IMG/VR virus record: IMGVR_UViG_3300047274_000273
Span: 1 to 55,216 of that record
Length of the DNA stretch: 55,216 nucleotides
Strand: one strand, 5' to 3'
Source of the DNA: a virus
The translations under genes were made by a program, and so were the position numbers. The notes under the pieces are model-generated. The model saw only the letters and a list, made by a program, of their open reading frames with translations, was not told the DNA's origin and did no database searches. Of this stretch, positions 25,424-32,556 are shown piece after piece (positions within the stretch are counted from its first letter, which is position 1; every line of letters begins with the position of its first letter).

Positions 25424-25678
25424 TTATTCGACGCCGAGATCTCGATCCAGCGTGTCAGCAAGGCCCGTGACCGGATCTGTGTGTGATGGAACCCTAGGAC
25501 AGTGATCAGCCCAGGTCAGCAAAAACTCTAAGAGCTGCTGTGGATCTGTGATCACAAAACGAGTGCGATTAAGGTGTGGATCAAGATCTATGTGCCGTGC
25601 TGACAACCATTCTATGACTTGAGCAAAATAGGGACTCTGCGAGTAGACACAGTATTGATTTAGTGTGTGCTGAGCCAT
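25424..25678 (-). CDS. hypothetical protein
   Basis: An 84-residue protein starting MAQHTLNQYCVYSQSPYFAQ, acidic at its C terminus. No motif found. It overlaps the end of the small membrane gene upstream by 19 bases, forming an overlapping three-gene chain 25960-25424. Confidence 0.6.
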   Translation of the reverse strand: MAQHTLNQYCVYSQSPYFAQVIEWLSARHIDLDPHLNRTRFVITDPQQLLEFLLTWADHCPRVPSHTDPVTGLADTLDRDLGVE

Positions 25679-25767
25679 AGATTCAAGAGATCACGTATGG
25701 GTATGAGTTCCCAGTGTACACAGACAGCCAGCACTATGAGCACTGTGATGATCATGCGATTAAGCAT
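25660..25767 (-). CDS. 35-residue single-pass membrane protein
   Basis: A very small protein (MLNRMIITVLIVLAVCVHW...) with one hydrophobic helix at about residues 4-20. The ATG at 25767 lies inside the upstream gene's last codons and the end overlaps the next gene, so it fills the reading space exactly. A longer in-frame extension upstream is less likely. Function unknown. Confidence 0.55.
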   Translation of the reverse strand: MLNRMIITVLIVLAVCVHWELIPIRDLLNLWLSTH

Positions 25768-25960
25768 GCAGAGACTCCCGAAAAGACTGCCAAGCTGTGG
25801 CAAAACCCTCAGTGTAGAGATATGACTCTTCTGAGCGCCATACACGAGGATAGTAGTCCTGTATGATCTGGACTAGATCTTCATCCGTGAATGGCTTGAG
25901 ATGTCCTTTGACTGTGTAGAACAGCCAGTAGGCGAATTCGCGATCCTGATCTGTGAGCAT
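25760..25960 (-). CDS. hypothetical protein
   Basis: A 66-residue acidic, aromatic-rich protein (DQDREFAYWLFYTVKGHLKPF). First gene of a three-gene overlapping chain. A weak TAAGTA late-type sequence is upstream. No motif recognised. Confidence 0.6.
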   Translation of the reverse strand: MLTDQDREFAYWLFYTVKGHLKPFTDEDLVQIIQDYYPRVWRSEESYLYTEGFATAWQSFRESLHA

Positions 25961-26113
25961 ATAAGATACTTAGCGGAAAGGGGAGTACAGCTCTAAAATT
26001 TGGCCGCGCAAAAAAATTAGATCCCGAAAAAGTTTTCAGGGTGGTGATTTTAGACCCCATACCAAAAAGTTAGCGCACACTTACGTATACGCTGTATACC
26101 GGTCGGCCACCAC
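25961..26113. other. 153-bp intergenic gap
   Basis: No gene, consensus promoter or clear terminator was found. The sequence contains A/T-rich patches followed by a GC-rich inverted CCGGTCGGCC...CCGATCGG segment near 26100-26125. Confidence 0.4.
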
Positions 26114-26335
26114 TCAACACCGATCGGTCTGACCTGGTCGCCTCTGGTCGGGTCTCAGGTGAGCGCCACATCTCCTGACAGCTCGATCATCCCAAGCGGG
26201 CAGTTGATCTATGAGCTGACCTTGGCTGGGCCGGGGATCCCAGGGTGCATCTCTGTGATCCTTGTGCAGGACTGTGCAGCCCTGTAGCAGGACTAGGCTA
26301 ACAGTAGCGGCTAAGAACGTCTTGCGCGGCCGCAT
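26114..26335 (-). CDS. small lipoprotein
   Basis: A 73-residue protein with a lipoprotein signal: basic MRPRK, hydrophobic core, then the lipobox LLQGC ending at Cys20. The mature part is short, proline- and charge-rich. It would be anchored in a membrane facing the periplasm. Following a signal-bearing gene in the same operon it could be a spanin-like component, but without clear support. Overlaps the upstream gene by 38 bases. Confidence 0.6.
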   Translation of the reverse strand: MRPRKTFLAATVSLVLLQGCTVLHKDHRDAPWDPRPSQGQLIDQLPAWDDRAVRRCGAHLRPDQRRPGQTDRC

Positions 26336-26537
26336 AGTCCGTGTCCTCTTCTGTGTAGCGATCGATGACCTCTGCCATGATCAGCTGCTGTAGGCACTGG
26401 GCTCTCTGCTGATACTCTGGAGGCAACAGCCGGATCACTGCTTCGGGATTGGGGGCTGGGGAGTTCCACAGTAGGTCGCAGATCTTGACATCCTCTGCTG
26501 TGAGTCCCTGTATATTGATCTGGAATTCTTTCATCAT
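26298..26537 (-). CDS. hypothetical protein
   Basis: A 79-residue acidic helical protein; a middle segment NPEAVIRLLPPEYQQRAQCLQQL suggests two helices. The start is one of tandem ATGs overlapping the upstream stop. No known domain. Third gene of the operon started by the promoter at 26975. Confidence 0.6.
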   Translation of the reverse strand: MMKEFQINIQGLTAEDVKICDLLWNSPAPNPEAVIRLLPPEYQQRAQCLQQLIMAEVIDRYTEEDTDYAAAQDVLSRYC

Positions 26538-26758
26538 CTGGGCAGTGCTCCTAGGCGCCAATTCTTTTCTATCTGTAGCTGTTCACGCCAGTATTCACGA
26601 CCCTTTTCGCTGGTCAGGTACTCGAGGCGCTGCGCCTGGGCATGTGCGACGCGAGCTTGATCTATGACATTTGGCGATGGGCTCTGTGGTATGTGATGCT
26701 GCTGTGCCTGTCCTGTGGCTATCACAGTGGCAGTGATCACCGTGGCTAGTAGGTCCAT
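26534..26758 (-). CDS. hypothetical exported or membrane-anchored protein
   Basis: A 74-residue protein whose first 17 residues (MDLLATVITATVIATGQ) look like a signal or anchor, followed by a Gln/Pro-rich linker and a charged helix. It could reach the periplasm. The GTTAT-ATG junction follows the upstream stop by one base. Function unknown. Confidence 0.55.
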   Translation of the reverse strand: MDLLATVITATVIATGQAQQHHIPQSPSPNVIDQARVAHAQAQRLEYLTSEKGREYWREQLQIEKNWRLGALPR

Positions 26759-26759
26759 G

Positions 26760-26942
26760 TTATTGCTCCCTGCGCATCATCAGGGTAGCCGCCCACATCA
26801 GGAGCAGACCTAGGCCCGATACTGCCAGGCTCTGAAGCAGCTCTGTGTTCGTGATTGAGTTCTCTACACCGCCCACGCCCAACATGGTCAGTAGTATGCC
26901 CATGATCACGAAGAAGAATACTCGTGTGTCTGATCTAGCCAT
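26760..26942 (-). CDS. 60-residue two-helix membrane protein
   Basis: Hydrophobic helices at about 8-26 and 36-54. The segment GILLTMLGVGGVEN is close to GLLLTFGAVGGMED in the protein at 28407-28601, so these are paralogues of one small phage membrane family. First gene of its operon, with a consensus promoter and GGAG Shine-Dalgarno. Confidence 0.7.
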   Translation of the reverse strand: MARSDTRVFFFVIMGILLTMLGVGGVENSITNTELLQSLAVSGLGLLLMWAATLMMRREQ

Positions 26943-26974
26943 TTCGCTCTCCTTGTTTGTTTGTGTATGTGTCT

Positions 26975-27003
26975 AGTATACGATCTTTGGGCTCAGTTGT
27001 CAA
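26975..27003 (-). promoter_or_regulatory. sigma70-type early promoter
   Basis: GGTTGACA, 17 bp, TATACT. The spacer differs by only two bases from that of the promoter at 27388, so the pair probably arose by duplication. Confidence 0.9.
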
Positions 27004-27008
27004 CCAAT

Positions 27009-27356
27009 TTAATCCAGACGTGAGCCAGCGTAGGCTTCGAAGCCGTACTTCTTGAACACTTGGGCCGCAGCTTCAGCACCCTTCTCAAGTGTATCCACGT
27101 TCTGGCAACCAAACTTTGAAGGATTCCACATCTGGAGCCCGCCTGAGTAGCTTGGACGGATATCGCAGGCTTTCAAGGCCTTGCCCAGTTTGGTATTGCC
27201 TTTGATGCCATAGATGTTCACCCAGGCAAAGCCGCAGGCGAAACGATCTTGACCGCCTAGTACCTTCTGGAAGTACTCAGAGGCCGCAGCGTAAGCAGCA
27301 GCTTCAGCTTCACGGACGATTTGGGGGATCTGCTCGGGGGTTGCTGTTACGGACAT
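27009..27356 (-). CDS. hypothetical phage protein
   Basis: A 115-residue Ala-rich protein (AEAAAYAAASEYFQK) with CGFAWVNIYGIKGNTKLG in the middle. I recognise the general type from phage genomes but no function. It has its own promoter and GGAGCG leader, and ends 6 bases before the next promoter. Confidence 0.7.
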   Translation of the reverse strand: MSVTATPEQIPQIVREAEAAAYAAASEYFQKVLGGQDRFACGFAWVNIYGIKGNTKLGKALKACDIRPSYSGGLQMWNPSKFGCQNVDTLEKGAEAAAQVFKKYGFEAYAGSRLD

Positions 27357-27387
27357 AGTTCGCTCCTAAGTTGTTTACAGTGTTTAC

Positions 27388-27416
27388 AGTATATGATCTT
27401 CGGGCTCAGTTGTCAA
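27388..27416 (-). promoter_or_regulatory. sigma70-type early promoter
   Basis: GGTTGACA, 17 bp, TATACT; leader ends AGGAGCGAACT before ATG 27356. Confidence 0.9.
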
Positions 27417-27643
27417 CCAAAATGTTTCAATAGCCCGCCGAAGCATAGGGTTATCGCCACCACATTTATGACCATCTGCGGATAGTTCTTGACCCTTAGG
27501 GTCCAGATGAAATAGCTGATCCCGCCTAAGAGTCCGAAGACCACGTTCCAGGGATGCAGTTGCGGGAAGTAGCTCATCAGCACATACATCACGAGGATGA
27601 ATGCTGTGCCTACCCATTGTATCGTGTCGTTTATCTTGTCCAT
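27413..27643 (-). CDS. small three-helix membrane protein
   Basis: A 76-residue protein with three hydrophobic segments and a PWN motif, paralogous to 22072-22302. Its ATG is placed 6 bases after a TACAAT -10, so it should be translated from a leaderless mRNA. Its stop lies inside the -35 region of the next promoter. Confidence 0.72.
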   Translation of the reverse strand: MDKINDTIQWVGTAFILVMYVLMSYFPQLHPWNVVFGLLGGISYFIWTLRVKNYPQMVINVVAITLCFGGLLKHFG

Positions 27644-27649
27644 GTAGTT

Positions 27650-27678
27650 ATTGTACGATCTTTAGCCCAATTTGTCAA
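27650..27678 (-). promoter_or_regulatory. sigma70-type promoter, leaderless class
   Basis: GGTTGACA, 17 bp, TACAAT, 6 bases, then ATG 27643. Lies within the last codons of the upstream gene. Confidence 0.85.
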
Positions 27679-27907
27679 CCTTTTGGCTGTTGCAGAATTG
27701 CCACATCTTGAGCTCGGCTCCCCGCAGTCCCAGCAAGACTCCCTCGAAGTCTCGATAGGAACAGCAGCCTGCCACGTTCGGATACACGGTGTAGCCATAG
27801 AACTGATTGTCCCTCCGCGCCCGAGTAACAGCAGCCTTGGCGGGTCCTGGCTTCTTATAATACTTGACCAGGTTCCCATTCTCGTCGTAGGTTACCCAGC
27901 CACCCAT
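27662..27907 (-). CDS. hypothetical protein
   Basis: An 81-residue protein beginning MGGWVTYDENGNLVKYYKKPG, with CCSYRDFEG near the middle. The ATG shares one base with the upstream stop (TGATG). Its last seven codons overlap the next promoter. Function unknown. Confidence 0.65.
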   Translation of the reverse strand: MGGWVTYDENGNLVKYYKKPGPAKAAVTRARRDNQFYGYTVYPNVAGCCSYRDFEGVLLGLRGAELKMWQFCNSQKVDKLG

Positions 27908-28143
27908 CAAGCCACCTCTTTGTAGACCCGGTAGCCGTAGATTGCGAGTTTGCGGATCGCGGCCTGGATATCCTGATGATCCAACTCTAGGTCTTCCAGG
28001 CACTTCTTGGCTTCCTTGATGGTGTCTGCGGTGCAGGTCAGACCTGAGTAGATATGGCGGCAGTCGTAGTAGCGATCACCATCGTCTGTGACCAGTTGGT
28101 AAGTACCAAAGGTCTTGTACATGATCATTTCGCCTGTTTTCAT
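27907..28143 (-). CDS. hypothetical protein
   Basis: A 78-residue protein with DDGDRYYDCRHIYSGLTC and a helical acidic middle (ADTIKEAKKCLEDLEL). Leader AAAAGGAGCGAACT before ATG. No known domain. Confidence 0.68.
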   Translation of the reverse strand: MKTGEMIMYKTFGTYQLVTDDGDRYYDCRHIYSGLTCTADTIKEAKKCLEDLELDHQDIQAAIRKLAIYGYRVYKEVA

Positions 28144-28173
28144 AGTTCGCTCCTTTTGTGTTACTGTGTGTGT

Positions 28174-28202
28174 ATTATATGGTCTTTTGGATAACCCGTC
28201 AA
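28174..28202 (-). promoter_or_regulatory. sigma70-type early promoter
   Basis: GGTTGACG, 17 bp, TATAAT. The TGA in the -35 region is also the stop codon of the upstream gene. Confidence 0.87.
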
Positions 28203-28405
28203 CCAGCCATTCTCATCAGCTGCATCAAGCGGTTCTGCAGCTGATCTACCTCTGAGTTCTCCACGTAGAAGTCCGTGGTGGGATCCCAGTACTGGCCCTG
28301 TCCGGGATCATAGTACAAGACTCGATCTACGAACCAGAACGGACCTTCCAGTCCTGGTCTAGGCTGCCACCGGCGATCGCGATCGGCCACTGTGATCCAG
28401 CCCAT
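28199..28405 (-). CDS. hypothetical protein
   Basis: A 68-residue protein (MGWITVADRDRRWQPRPG...) rich in Trp and Tyr, ending in a Met-rich helix. Start at ATG 28405 with GAGG upstream, two bases after the previous stop. Its stop TGA is embedded in the next gene's -35. Confidence 0.62.
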   Translation of the reverse strand: MGWITVADRDRRWQPRPGLEGPFWFVDRVLYYDPGQGQYWDPTTDFYVENSEVDQLQNRLMQLMRMAG

Positions 28406-28406
28406 G

Positions 28407-28601
28407 TTAACCTCTCTGATCGTAGTGGTCTGAGTTCTGCAGCGCCAGGCTGCCACAGGCCATCAGGGCCAGACCCAATATGGCCACTATGATCTGCTCA
28501 ATGAAGTAGGCTTCTTTGGCGGGGTCTTCCATGCCGCCCACTGCGCCAAAGGTTAAAAGTAGTCCAAACATGGCCATGGCAGCTGCTGTGCGAGTTTTCA
28601 T
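28407..28601 (-). CDS. 64-residue two-helix membrane protein
   Basis: Paralogue of 26760-26942: GLLLTFGAVGGMED between two hydrophobic helices. It has its own consensus promoter and a GGAGC Shine-Dalgarno. Likely an inner-membrane protein made early. Confidence 0.7.
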   Translation of the reverse strand: MKTRTAAAMAMFGLLLTFGAVGGMEDPAKEAYFIEQIIVAILGLALMACGSLALQNSDHYDQRG

Positions 28602-28635
28602 TTAACGTGCTCCTAGTTGTTTAGTGTATGTGTGT

Positions 28636-28664
28636 ATTATAGCAAGGTTAGTCCAATCTGTCAA
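28636..28664 (-). promoter_or_regulatory. sigma70-type early promoter
   Basis: GGTTGACA, 17 bp, TATAAT, perfect consensus; leader AACAACTAGGAGC. Confidence 0.92.
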
Positions 28665-28683
28665 CCAATTTGTTGTTGCGTTT

Positions 28684-29244
28684 TTACAACTGGTCGAAGT
28701 ATTCTAGTTCTTCTAGGCTCAGGGCGGGTCTGCGTTTAGCACCATTGAGGCGGCACTGGCCTTTGGCTATGCGTGTTTCTAGGATGCGTGTTTCCATGGC
28801 AGCGATCTTCTCTTTGCCCACGCCTTCTAGATTGATGAAGCGGATGTATAACCGATCTAGGATCGTGGGCAGATCATAGCCCAGATCATGTAGATCTTTT
28901 CTCAGGGCTGCGAACTCTCGGGTGTCTGCCACGCGGCCCTTTGATGGTGCGCCCGAGACGGGATCTGCGAAGGATATGCCCGTGAGCTTGAAAGCATGGC
29001 TGAGCCAGCGTTGCTTGACCCCTTCGCGAGCGGTCTGCTTGTCCGCTCCGGAGATGCCTAGGTACAGCATACCGAATCCTGGGGTAGCTTCCGTGCCCTC
29101 TAACCATAGGGTGTAGATGCCCTTGGGCATCTTGGTATCGGAGTTGGTGCGGATGGTCTTCTTGTCGCCCTTGCTGCTGTCAGTGACATAGACGTGATCA
29201 GTGAAGGGGATCCGCTGTTTGAATTGCTCGATGATCTTGCTCAT
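28684..29244 (-). CDS. GIY-YIG-like protein
   Basis: A 186-residue protein with GIYTLWLEG near residue 42 and MLYLGISG about 16 residues later, then GVKQRWLSHAF carrying the Arg, and EKIAAMETRILETRIAKG near 148 offering the metal-binding Glu. This is the GIY-YIG nuclease layout. Catalytic motif slightly degenerate (YLGIS). Could be a nicking enzyme or a non-catalytic relative. Confidence 0.55.
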   Translation of the reverse strand: MSKIIEQFKQRIPFTDHVYVTDSSKGDKKTIRTNSDTKMPKGIYTLWLEGTEATPGFGMLYLGISGADKQTAREGVKQRWLSHAFKLTGISFADPVSGAPSKGRVADTREFAALRKDLHDLGYDLPTILDRLYIRFINLEGVGKEKIAAMETRILETRIAKGQCRLNGAKRRPALSLEELEYFDQL

Positions 29245-29251
29245 AGGCTGT

Positions 29252-29365
29252 TCACAGAGCTGCTATGTTGACTAACAGTGCTGAGGTCAACAGCAGTGCG
29301 GCTTGGATGATGCCAGTGATCCAACCCACGTAGACCACAGCGATAAAACCGATCAGTTTCAACAT
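29252..29365 (-). CDS. 37-residue membrane protein
   Basis: MLKLIGFIAVVYVGWITGIIQ followed by a Leu/Ala-rich tail: essentially all hydrophobic, one or two helices. It has a consensus promoter and AAAGGAGCGC before ATG, which strongly supports a real gene despite its size. Confidence 0.7.
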   Translation of the reverse strand: MLKLIGFIAVVYVGWITGIIQAALLLTSALLVNIAAL

Positions 29366-29394
29366 ATGCGCTCCTTTTCTATCTAAGTGTTTGT

Positions 29395-29423
29395 AGTATA
29401 CAACCAATCGGAGGCTTTGTCAA
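29395..29423 (-). promoter_or_regulatory. sigma70-type early promoter
   Basis: GGTTGACA, 17 bp, TATACT; leader contains AAAGGAGCG before ATG 29365. Confidence 0.9.
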
Positions 29424-29428
29424 CCAAT

Positions 29429-29791
29429 TTATCCGTGGCTTTTTTGCAACAGTTCTGCGTCTGCGCCCTGTATCACGAAGTTCTCTGTGGGGAATCTCTT
29501 TTGGATGATCTGGAACAGCTCGTCCTGATCTCGCCCTTGGCCTAGGAACTGTTCTGTGTCTGCTCGGAAAGCATACAGGGTATCAGCATGGCACTCCAAG
29601 CGGATCTGGATCCTAGTCCCACCTACTTTAACTGCAGGCTGTCCCGTGATCTCGGAGTGTATGGCTTCCAGTTGCTGATCTTTGATGTCCAGCTTCTGCA
29701 TCAGGGAAGTGAACGCAGTGGTCATGAACCACTCACAGACCCTCCATCCGATGACTAGACCTAGGCTAAGGCCTATAAAGAAATCAATCAT
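29429..29791 (-). CDS. membrane-anchored hypothetical protein
   Basis: A 120-residue protein: N-terminal helix (MIDFFIGLSLGLVIGWRV), then a coiled region and a C-terminal globular part with LYAFRADTEQFLGQGRDQDEL. The start at 29791 overlaps the upstream stop (TAATG); longer upstream extensions run through another gene. Probably one domain tethered to the inner membrane facing the cytoplasm. Confidence 0.65.
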   Translation of the reverse strand: MIDFFIGLSLGLVIGWRVCEWFMTTAFTSLMQKLDIKDQQLEAIHSEITGQPAVKVGGTRIQIRLECHADTLYAFRADTEQFLGQGRDQDELFQIIQKRFPTENFVIQGADAELLQKSHG

Positions 29792-30117
29792 TAGGTTCTC
29801 CGGGGTTTGAGCAGAGCCTGCGATTCCTTGCGTAGTAGTCCTGCTCTGCGGTACATGTCGTCGGCTTCTCGATTCATGGCATCTGATCTGGCTTCTGCGA
29901 GCTTGCTGCCGCCGAACTCTCGATCGACGTAGTATTGGATAAGGCTGTTCTTGATCATAGTGGGCAGATCGTGTCCTGTGTCCTCGGGACAGACGAAGCG
30001 TACAGGGCAACGGCCCCATCCACCATACTCTAGGAACTCTGCGTAGTAGCGTCTATGATCTTTGTTGTAGGGATCGAAGGCCACTAAGGGCCTACAAAGG
30101 AACTCAAGTTTGCTCAT
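29791..30117 (-). CDS. conserved-looking phage protein
   Basis: A 108-residue protein: FLCRPLVAFDPYNKDHRRYYAEFL and GRCPVRFVC in the first half, charged helical second half. I recall similar proteins in T4-like cyanophages, with no known role. Own promoter; leader with GAGAGGCGC. Confidence 0.68.
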   Translation of the reverse strand: MSKLEFLCRPLVAFDPYNKDHRRYYAEFLEYGGWGRCPVRFVCPEDTGHDLPTMIKNSLIQYYVDREFGGSKLAEARSDAMNREADDMYRRAGLLRKESQALLKPRRT

Positions 30118-30158
30118 TTACTATTGTGCGCCTCTCGGATTGTTACTTATATATCATT

Positions 30159-30187
30159 ATTATACTGAAAGTATTGACTGATGTCAA
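30159..30187 (-). promoter_or_regulatory. sigma70-type early promoter
   Basis: GGTTGACA, 17 bp, TATAAT, perfect consensus, immediately behind the terminator of the upstream gene. Confidence 0.92.
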
Positions 30188-30193
30188 CCTTGT

Positions 30194-30226
30194 AAAAAAA
30201 CCCTAGTGTACGTGTGTACACTAGGG
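30194..30226 (-). terminator. Rho-independent terminator
   Basis: An 11-bp perfect stem (CCCTAGTGTAC / GTACACTAGGG) with a 4-base loop, followed on the minus strand by seven T. It ends the transcript of the gene at 30260. Confidence 0.92.
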
Positions 30227-30243
30227 CACCAAGTTGCCGTTTT

Positions 30244-30261
30244 CCGGGAGCGAATCGGATT
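30244..30261 (-). promoter_or_regulatory. anti-Shine-Dalgarno motif in 3'UTR, copy 1
   Basis: The minus transcript reads AATCCGATTCGCTCCCGG right after the stop codon. GATTCGCTCC is complementary to GGAGCGAATC, covering the Shine-Dalgarno of many early genes. An identical 18-mer is at 37048. Confidence 0.55.
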
Positions 30262-30565
30262 AAGCGGCAACCGCTGCTGTCTTCGCGACAGTAGCCTTGA
30301 TCACTGCCTTAGGAGCAGGATTCTTCTTCTCTGCGTAGGCGATCGCAGCTTCCACAGCTGGATTACCTGCGCCGAAGCCAATGGTCTTGAGGTGTTGTAC
30401 AGCCTCAGCCTTGGTCATCTCTGTGGGCAGCTCCACGAGCTCCACATCCTTGTGGCCGTTCTTGGCCAGGATCTTGATACGCATGGTATCATTGGCAAAA
30501 CGCAGCTTGGTCTTGCCTTCAAGGGTTGAAACACCTGCAACCGCGAACTTTTTATCTGTAGCCAT
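30260..30565 (-). CDS. small basic phage protein
   Basis: A 101-residue protein (MATDKKFAVAGVSTLEGKTKLRFAND...) with an Ala/Lys-rich C-terminal tail. I recall relatives in marine T4-like phages without a function. Its Shine-Dalgarno is GGAGAT, not the common GGAGCG, its leader is unusually long (about 55 bases), and its 3'UTR carries an anti-GGAGCG motif before a strong terminator. This suggests a dedicated regulatory role for its mRNA. Confidence 0.75.
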   Translation of the reverse strand: MATDKKFAVAGVSTLEGKTKLRFANDTMRIKILAKNGHKDVELVELPTEMTKAEAVQHLKTIGFGAGNPAVEAAIAYAEKKNPAPKAVIKATVAKTAAVAA

Positions 30566-30622
30566 TTTACTAATCTCCAAAGTGTGTGTATGAAATAGCC
30601 AATCCATTTATTGGCATAGTTT

Positions 30623-30651
30623 ACTATAGCACAACTATCCAAGTAAGTCAA
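30623..30651 (-). promoter_or_regulatory. sigma70-type promoter, weaker variant
   Basis: GGTTGACT, 17 bp, TATAGT. Both hexamers deviate from consensus. The TGA of the -35 is the upstream gene's stop. Confidence 0.8.
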
Positions 30652-30839
30652 CCATTTGGTTGCCCAAATTGCGGGGTTACTTGGATAGTCACGCTCTCCT
30701 TCTCGTCTAGGGCGGCGATAAACTCGTCGTCCATGACCAGATCCTGCATGGCCAAATCGATCATCGATTCGACCCTATCTAGATCGGCTGCACCGTCACC
30801 GGCACAGCTCACCGTGAATGTATAGGTCAGAGTCCTCAT
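30648..30839 (-). CDS. small acidic hypothetical protein
   Basis: A 63-residue acidic protein with a beta-strand start (MRTLTYTFTVSCAGDG) and Asp/Glu-rich helix. ATGA overlap with the YubB-like gene. Its stop codon lies in the -35 of the next promoter. Confidence 0.62.
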   Translation of the reverse strand: MRTLTYTFTVSCAGDGAADLDRVESMIDLAMQDLVMDDEFIAALDEKESVTIQVTPQFGQPNG

Positions 30840-31462
30840 GATGTCTTCAACTCCAATTTGTCACTACCTTCTTTGACGAAGCGATAGAGTTCTTCATCCA
30901 TACGCTGTTCCTCTTCGTATTCTGCTTGATTCTCAGAGATAGCGAAGAACTCGTCCAACTCCTCGGGCAACATGTCTTTGGCACCCTGGCTATCACCCCA
31001 ATCGGAGTAGCAGTCATCTGCGCCGTTGTCGTAGACGCCAGCGAAGCACATACCACCTTCATAGTAGTAGGCACGCACCGTGAAACCCTGTTCAACCAGA
31101 GCATCGTAGGCTCCGATGGGAGGGGCCCAGGCACTGTCGAAACTTGCGGTCAACATCAGACCGTCATCACGCACATCCAAGGTGCCATCATCACCACCTA
31201 CATCCCACTTAGTGCCCCAACGGCTAGTCTGGAAATCATACCAGTCCTTGGCACCGTAGAGTTCTAGGTTACGCTTCATCTGAGCCTCATGCTCAGCTCG
31301 CCGGTCTTCACCTACGAATCCTGACACTGTGTCAGTGAGGTCTTTGGGTGTGGGAATCGCGTAGTTGCAGAACTCACCGCGTTTGTAGGCTTCGGCTAGA
31401 TCTGTGATCTTCTGCGGGTCTTCGTGTCCCACTTCTACAAAATTACTGCACCAATTAGGCAT
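30836..31462 (-). CDS. YubB-like (DUF1281) ferredoxin-fold protein
   Basis: A 208-residue acidic protein starting MPNWCSNFVEV, the hallmark N terminus of the YubB/DUF1281 ferredoxin-like family found on plasmids and phages, with DWYDFQTSRWGTKWD in the middle and a Tyr/Trp-rich C-terminal half. Function of the family is unknown. Own perfect promoter and AAAGGAGCG leader. Confidence 0.78.
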   Translation of the reverse strand: MPNWCSNFVEVGHEDPQKITDLAEAYKRGEFCNYAIPTPKDLTDTVSGFVGEDRRAEHEAQMKRNLELYGAKDWYDFQTSRWGTKWDVGGDDGTLDVRDDGLMLTASFDSAWAPPIGAYDALVEQGFTVRAYYYEGGMCFAGVYDNGADDCYSDWGDSQGAKDMLPEELDEFFAISENQAEYEEEQRMDEELYRFVKEGSDKLELKTS

Positions 31463-31487
31463 AAGTCGCTCCTTTCACTATAAACAT

Positions 31488-31516
31488 ATTATAGCATCAT
31501 TGACTCAAAATGTCAA
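31488..31516 (-). promoter_or_regulatory. sigma70-type early promoter
   Basis: GGTTGACA, 17 bp, TATAAT, perfect consensus; overlaps the last codons of the upstream gene. Confidence 0.92.
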
Positions 31517-31721
31517 CCAATTTCTTGTTCTGCAGATCCTGATAGTTGCGTGTGATCTGGGCATCTACAGCACCGATGAGATTCAGCTCGATGTCTGTGG
31601 CATTTTTGCCACAGATCTGTTCTAGAGTCCTTAAGACCTTACGCTGTGCCATAGGAGTCATTTCAGGATCTTCCAGTGCGGTCACGGCACGGCGAATGTA
31701 TTCGAATTCACTGGGGGTCAT
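31497..31721 (-). CDS. hypothetical protein
   Basis: A 74-residue helical protein (MTPSEFEYIRRAVTALEDPEM...). Starts 14 bases inside the upstream gene, and its last eight codons (KLVDILSQ) encode the next promoter's -35 and spacer. No motif. Confidence 0.62.
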   Translation of the reverse strand: MTPSEFEYIRRAVTALEDPEMTPMAQRKVLRTLEQICGKNATDIELNLIGAVDAQITRNYQDLQNKKLVDILSQ

Positions 31722-31923
31722 ATTCTTTCACCATCCTATAAAGTGGGTCCAATTCTTCGGTATCTTCTAGCTCGAAATCGTCTGTGGCCCAATCGATCCA
31801 TTCTTCGGAGAACACATCGACACTGCCGTCTCTGAGCATCTCACGTGCGGCCTCTTCGGTTTCAGCCTCTACGATGTAGGTTTCTGAGACAATGGCATTG
31901 CGCCAAAAAGTAAATCGTTTCAT
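31708..31923 (-). CDS. acidic hypothetical phage protein
   Basis: A 71-residue protein, MKRFTFWRNAIVSETYIVEAET then Glu/Asp-rich with Trp. A beta-strand pair plus helix is likely. I recall similar proteins in T4-like phages; no function known. One-base overlap (TGATG) with the upstream gene. Confidence 0.65.
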   Translation of the reverse strand: MKRFTFWRNAIVSETYIVEAETEEAAREMLRDGSVDVFSEEWIDWATDDFELEDTEELDPLYRMVKEYDPQ

Positions 31924-32165
31924 CAGAAATCCGCAGTCATCGCGTGAGTCGCATGATCGTACTTGACAAAGACTTTGCCCGTTTCTACTCCCGTACCTGC
32001 ATCATCATGGTAAGTGACCTTGTAGCAGAAGTCCCCACCATTGGTGATGCCTAGGAACTCTGCTGTGTCAAATGAGCACATAGAGTAGCCGCTTTTGTCT
32101 AAGATCACAGCCAGGCCTTTAGGGCCGAATGAAGTAAGGGTTTTCAGTGTGTCTGCTAGAATCAT
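31923..32165 (-). CDS. hypothetical protein
   Basis: An 80-residue protein beginning MILADTLKTLTSFGPKGLAV. The start at 32165 follows AAAGGAGCGAATA; a longer frame upstream would cross the promoter. Alternating strand pattern near the C terminus. Unknown function. Confidence 0.65.
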   Translation of the reverse strand: MILADTLKTLTSFGPKGLAVILDKSGYSMCSFDTAEFLGITNGGDFCYKVTYHDDAGTGVETGKVFVKYDHATHAMTADF

Positions 32166-32189
32166 TATTCGCTCCTTTACTATACCTAT

Positions 32190-32218
32190 AGTATAGCATC
32201 GTCCATCCAATCTGTCAA
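32190..32218 (-). promoter_or_regulatory. sigma70-type early promoter
   Basis: GGTTGACA, 17 bp, TATACT. The -35 TGA is the stop codon of the SWIM protein gene. Confidence 0.92.
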
Positions 32219-32556
32219 CCGATTTCTGCCACGTGCTTGCAGTTACCACGGAAAGTGAATCCTGGGCAGGTACAGGTCCGTTCCTCTACATTAACGAAGT
32301 AGGAGTTGCCTTTGCTGCCCTTGACTTCTAGAACCATTGGCTCTTTCTTCTGGACGAGGGCTTTGAAAGGGTTAGGCTCGAGCTTTTCGAACTTACGTCC
32401 ACGCCGATCGATCTTGATCGTGCCTTTGAGGACTCGGATCTCTCCTGTGCCCCAAGGCCTGTAGGCAACCACTCGATCCCCGTCGAGCAGGTAGTCGTGG
32501 TTGGGTTGCCGATATTCAACGCCCGTCCAAACAGTGGTTTCACGTAGGGCCTCCAT
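32215..32556 (-). CDS. SWIM-type zinc-finger protein
   Basis: A 113-residue protein whose C terminus ends CTCPGFTFRGNCKHV: Cys95, Cys97, Cys106 and His108 form the CxCxnCxH SWIM zinc site, known for DNA or protein binding. The first 60 residues resemble a small SH3-like barrel. The SWIM is placed at the extreme C terminus. It overlaps the upstream stop (TAATG). Likely DNA-binding or an adaptor. Confidence 0.78.
   Translation of the reverse strand: MEALRETTVWTGVEYRQPNHDYLLDGDRVVAYRPWGTGEIRVLKGTIKIDRRGRKFEKLEPNPFKALVQKKEPMVLEVKGSKGNSYFVNVEERTCTCPGFTFRGNCKHVAEIG

Noticed and set aside
26114-26758. Rz/Rz1 spanin pair
   Set aside because: A lipoprotein and a signal-bearing protein are neighbours, but not nested in the typical way and no endolysin or holin is recognisable beside them.
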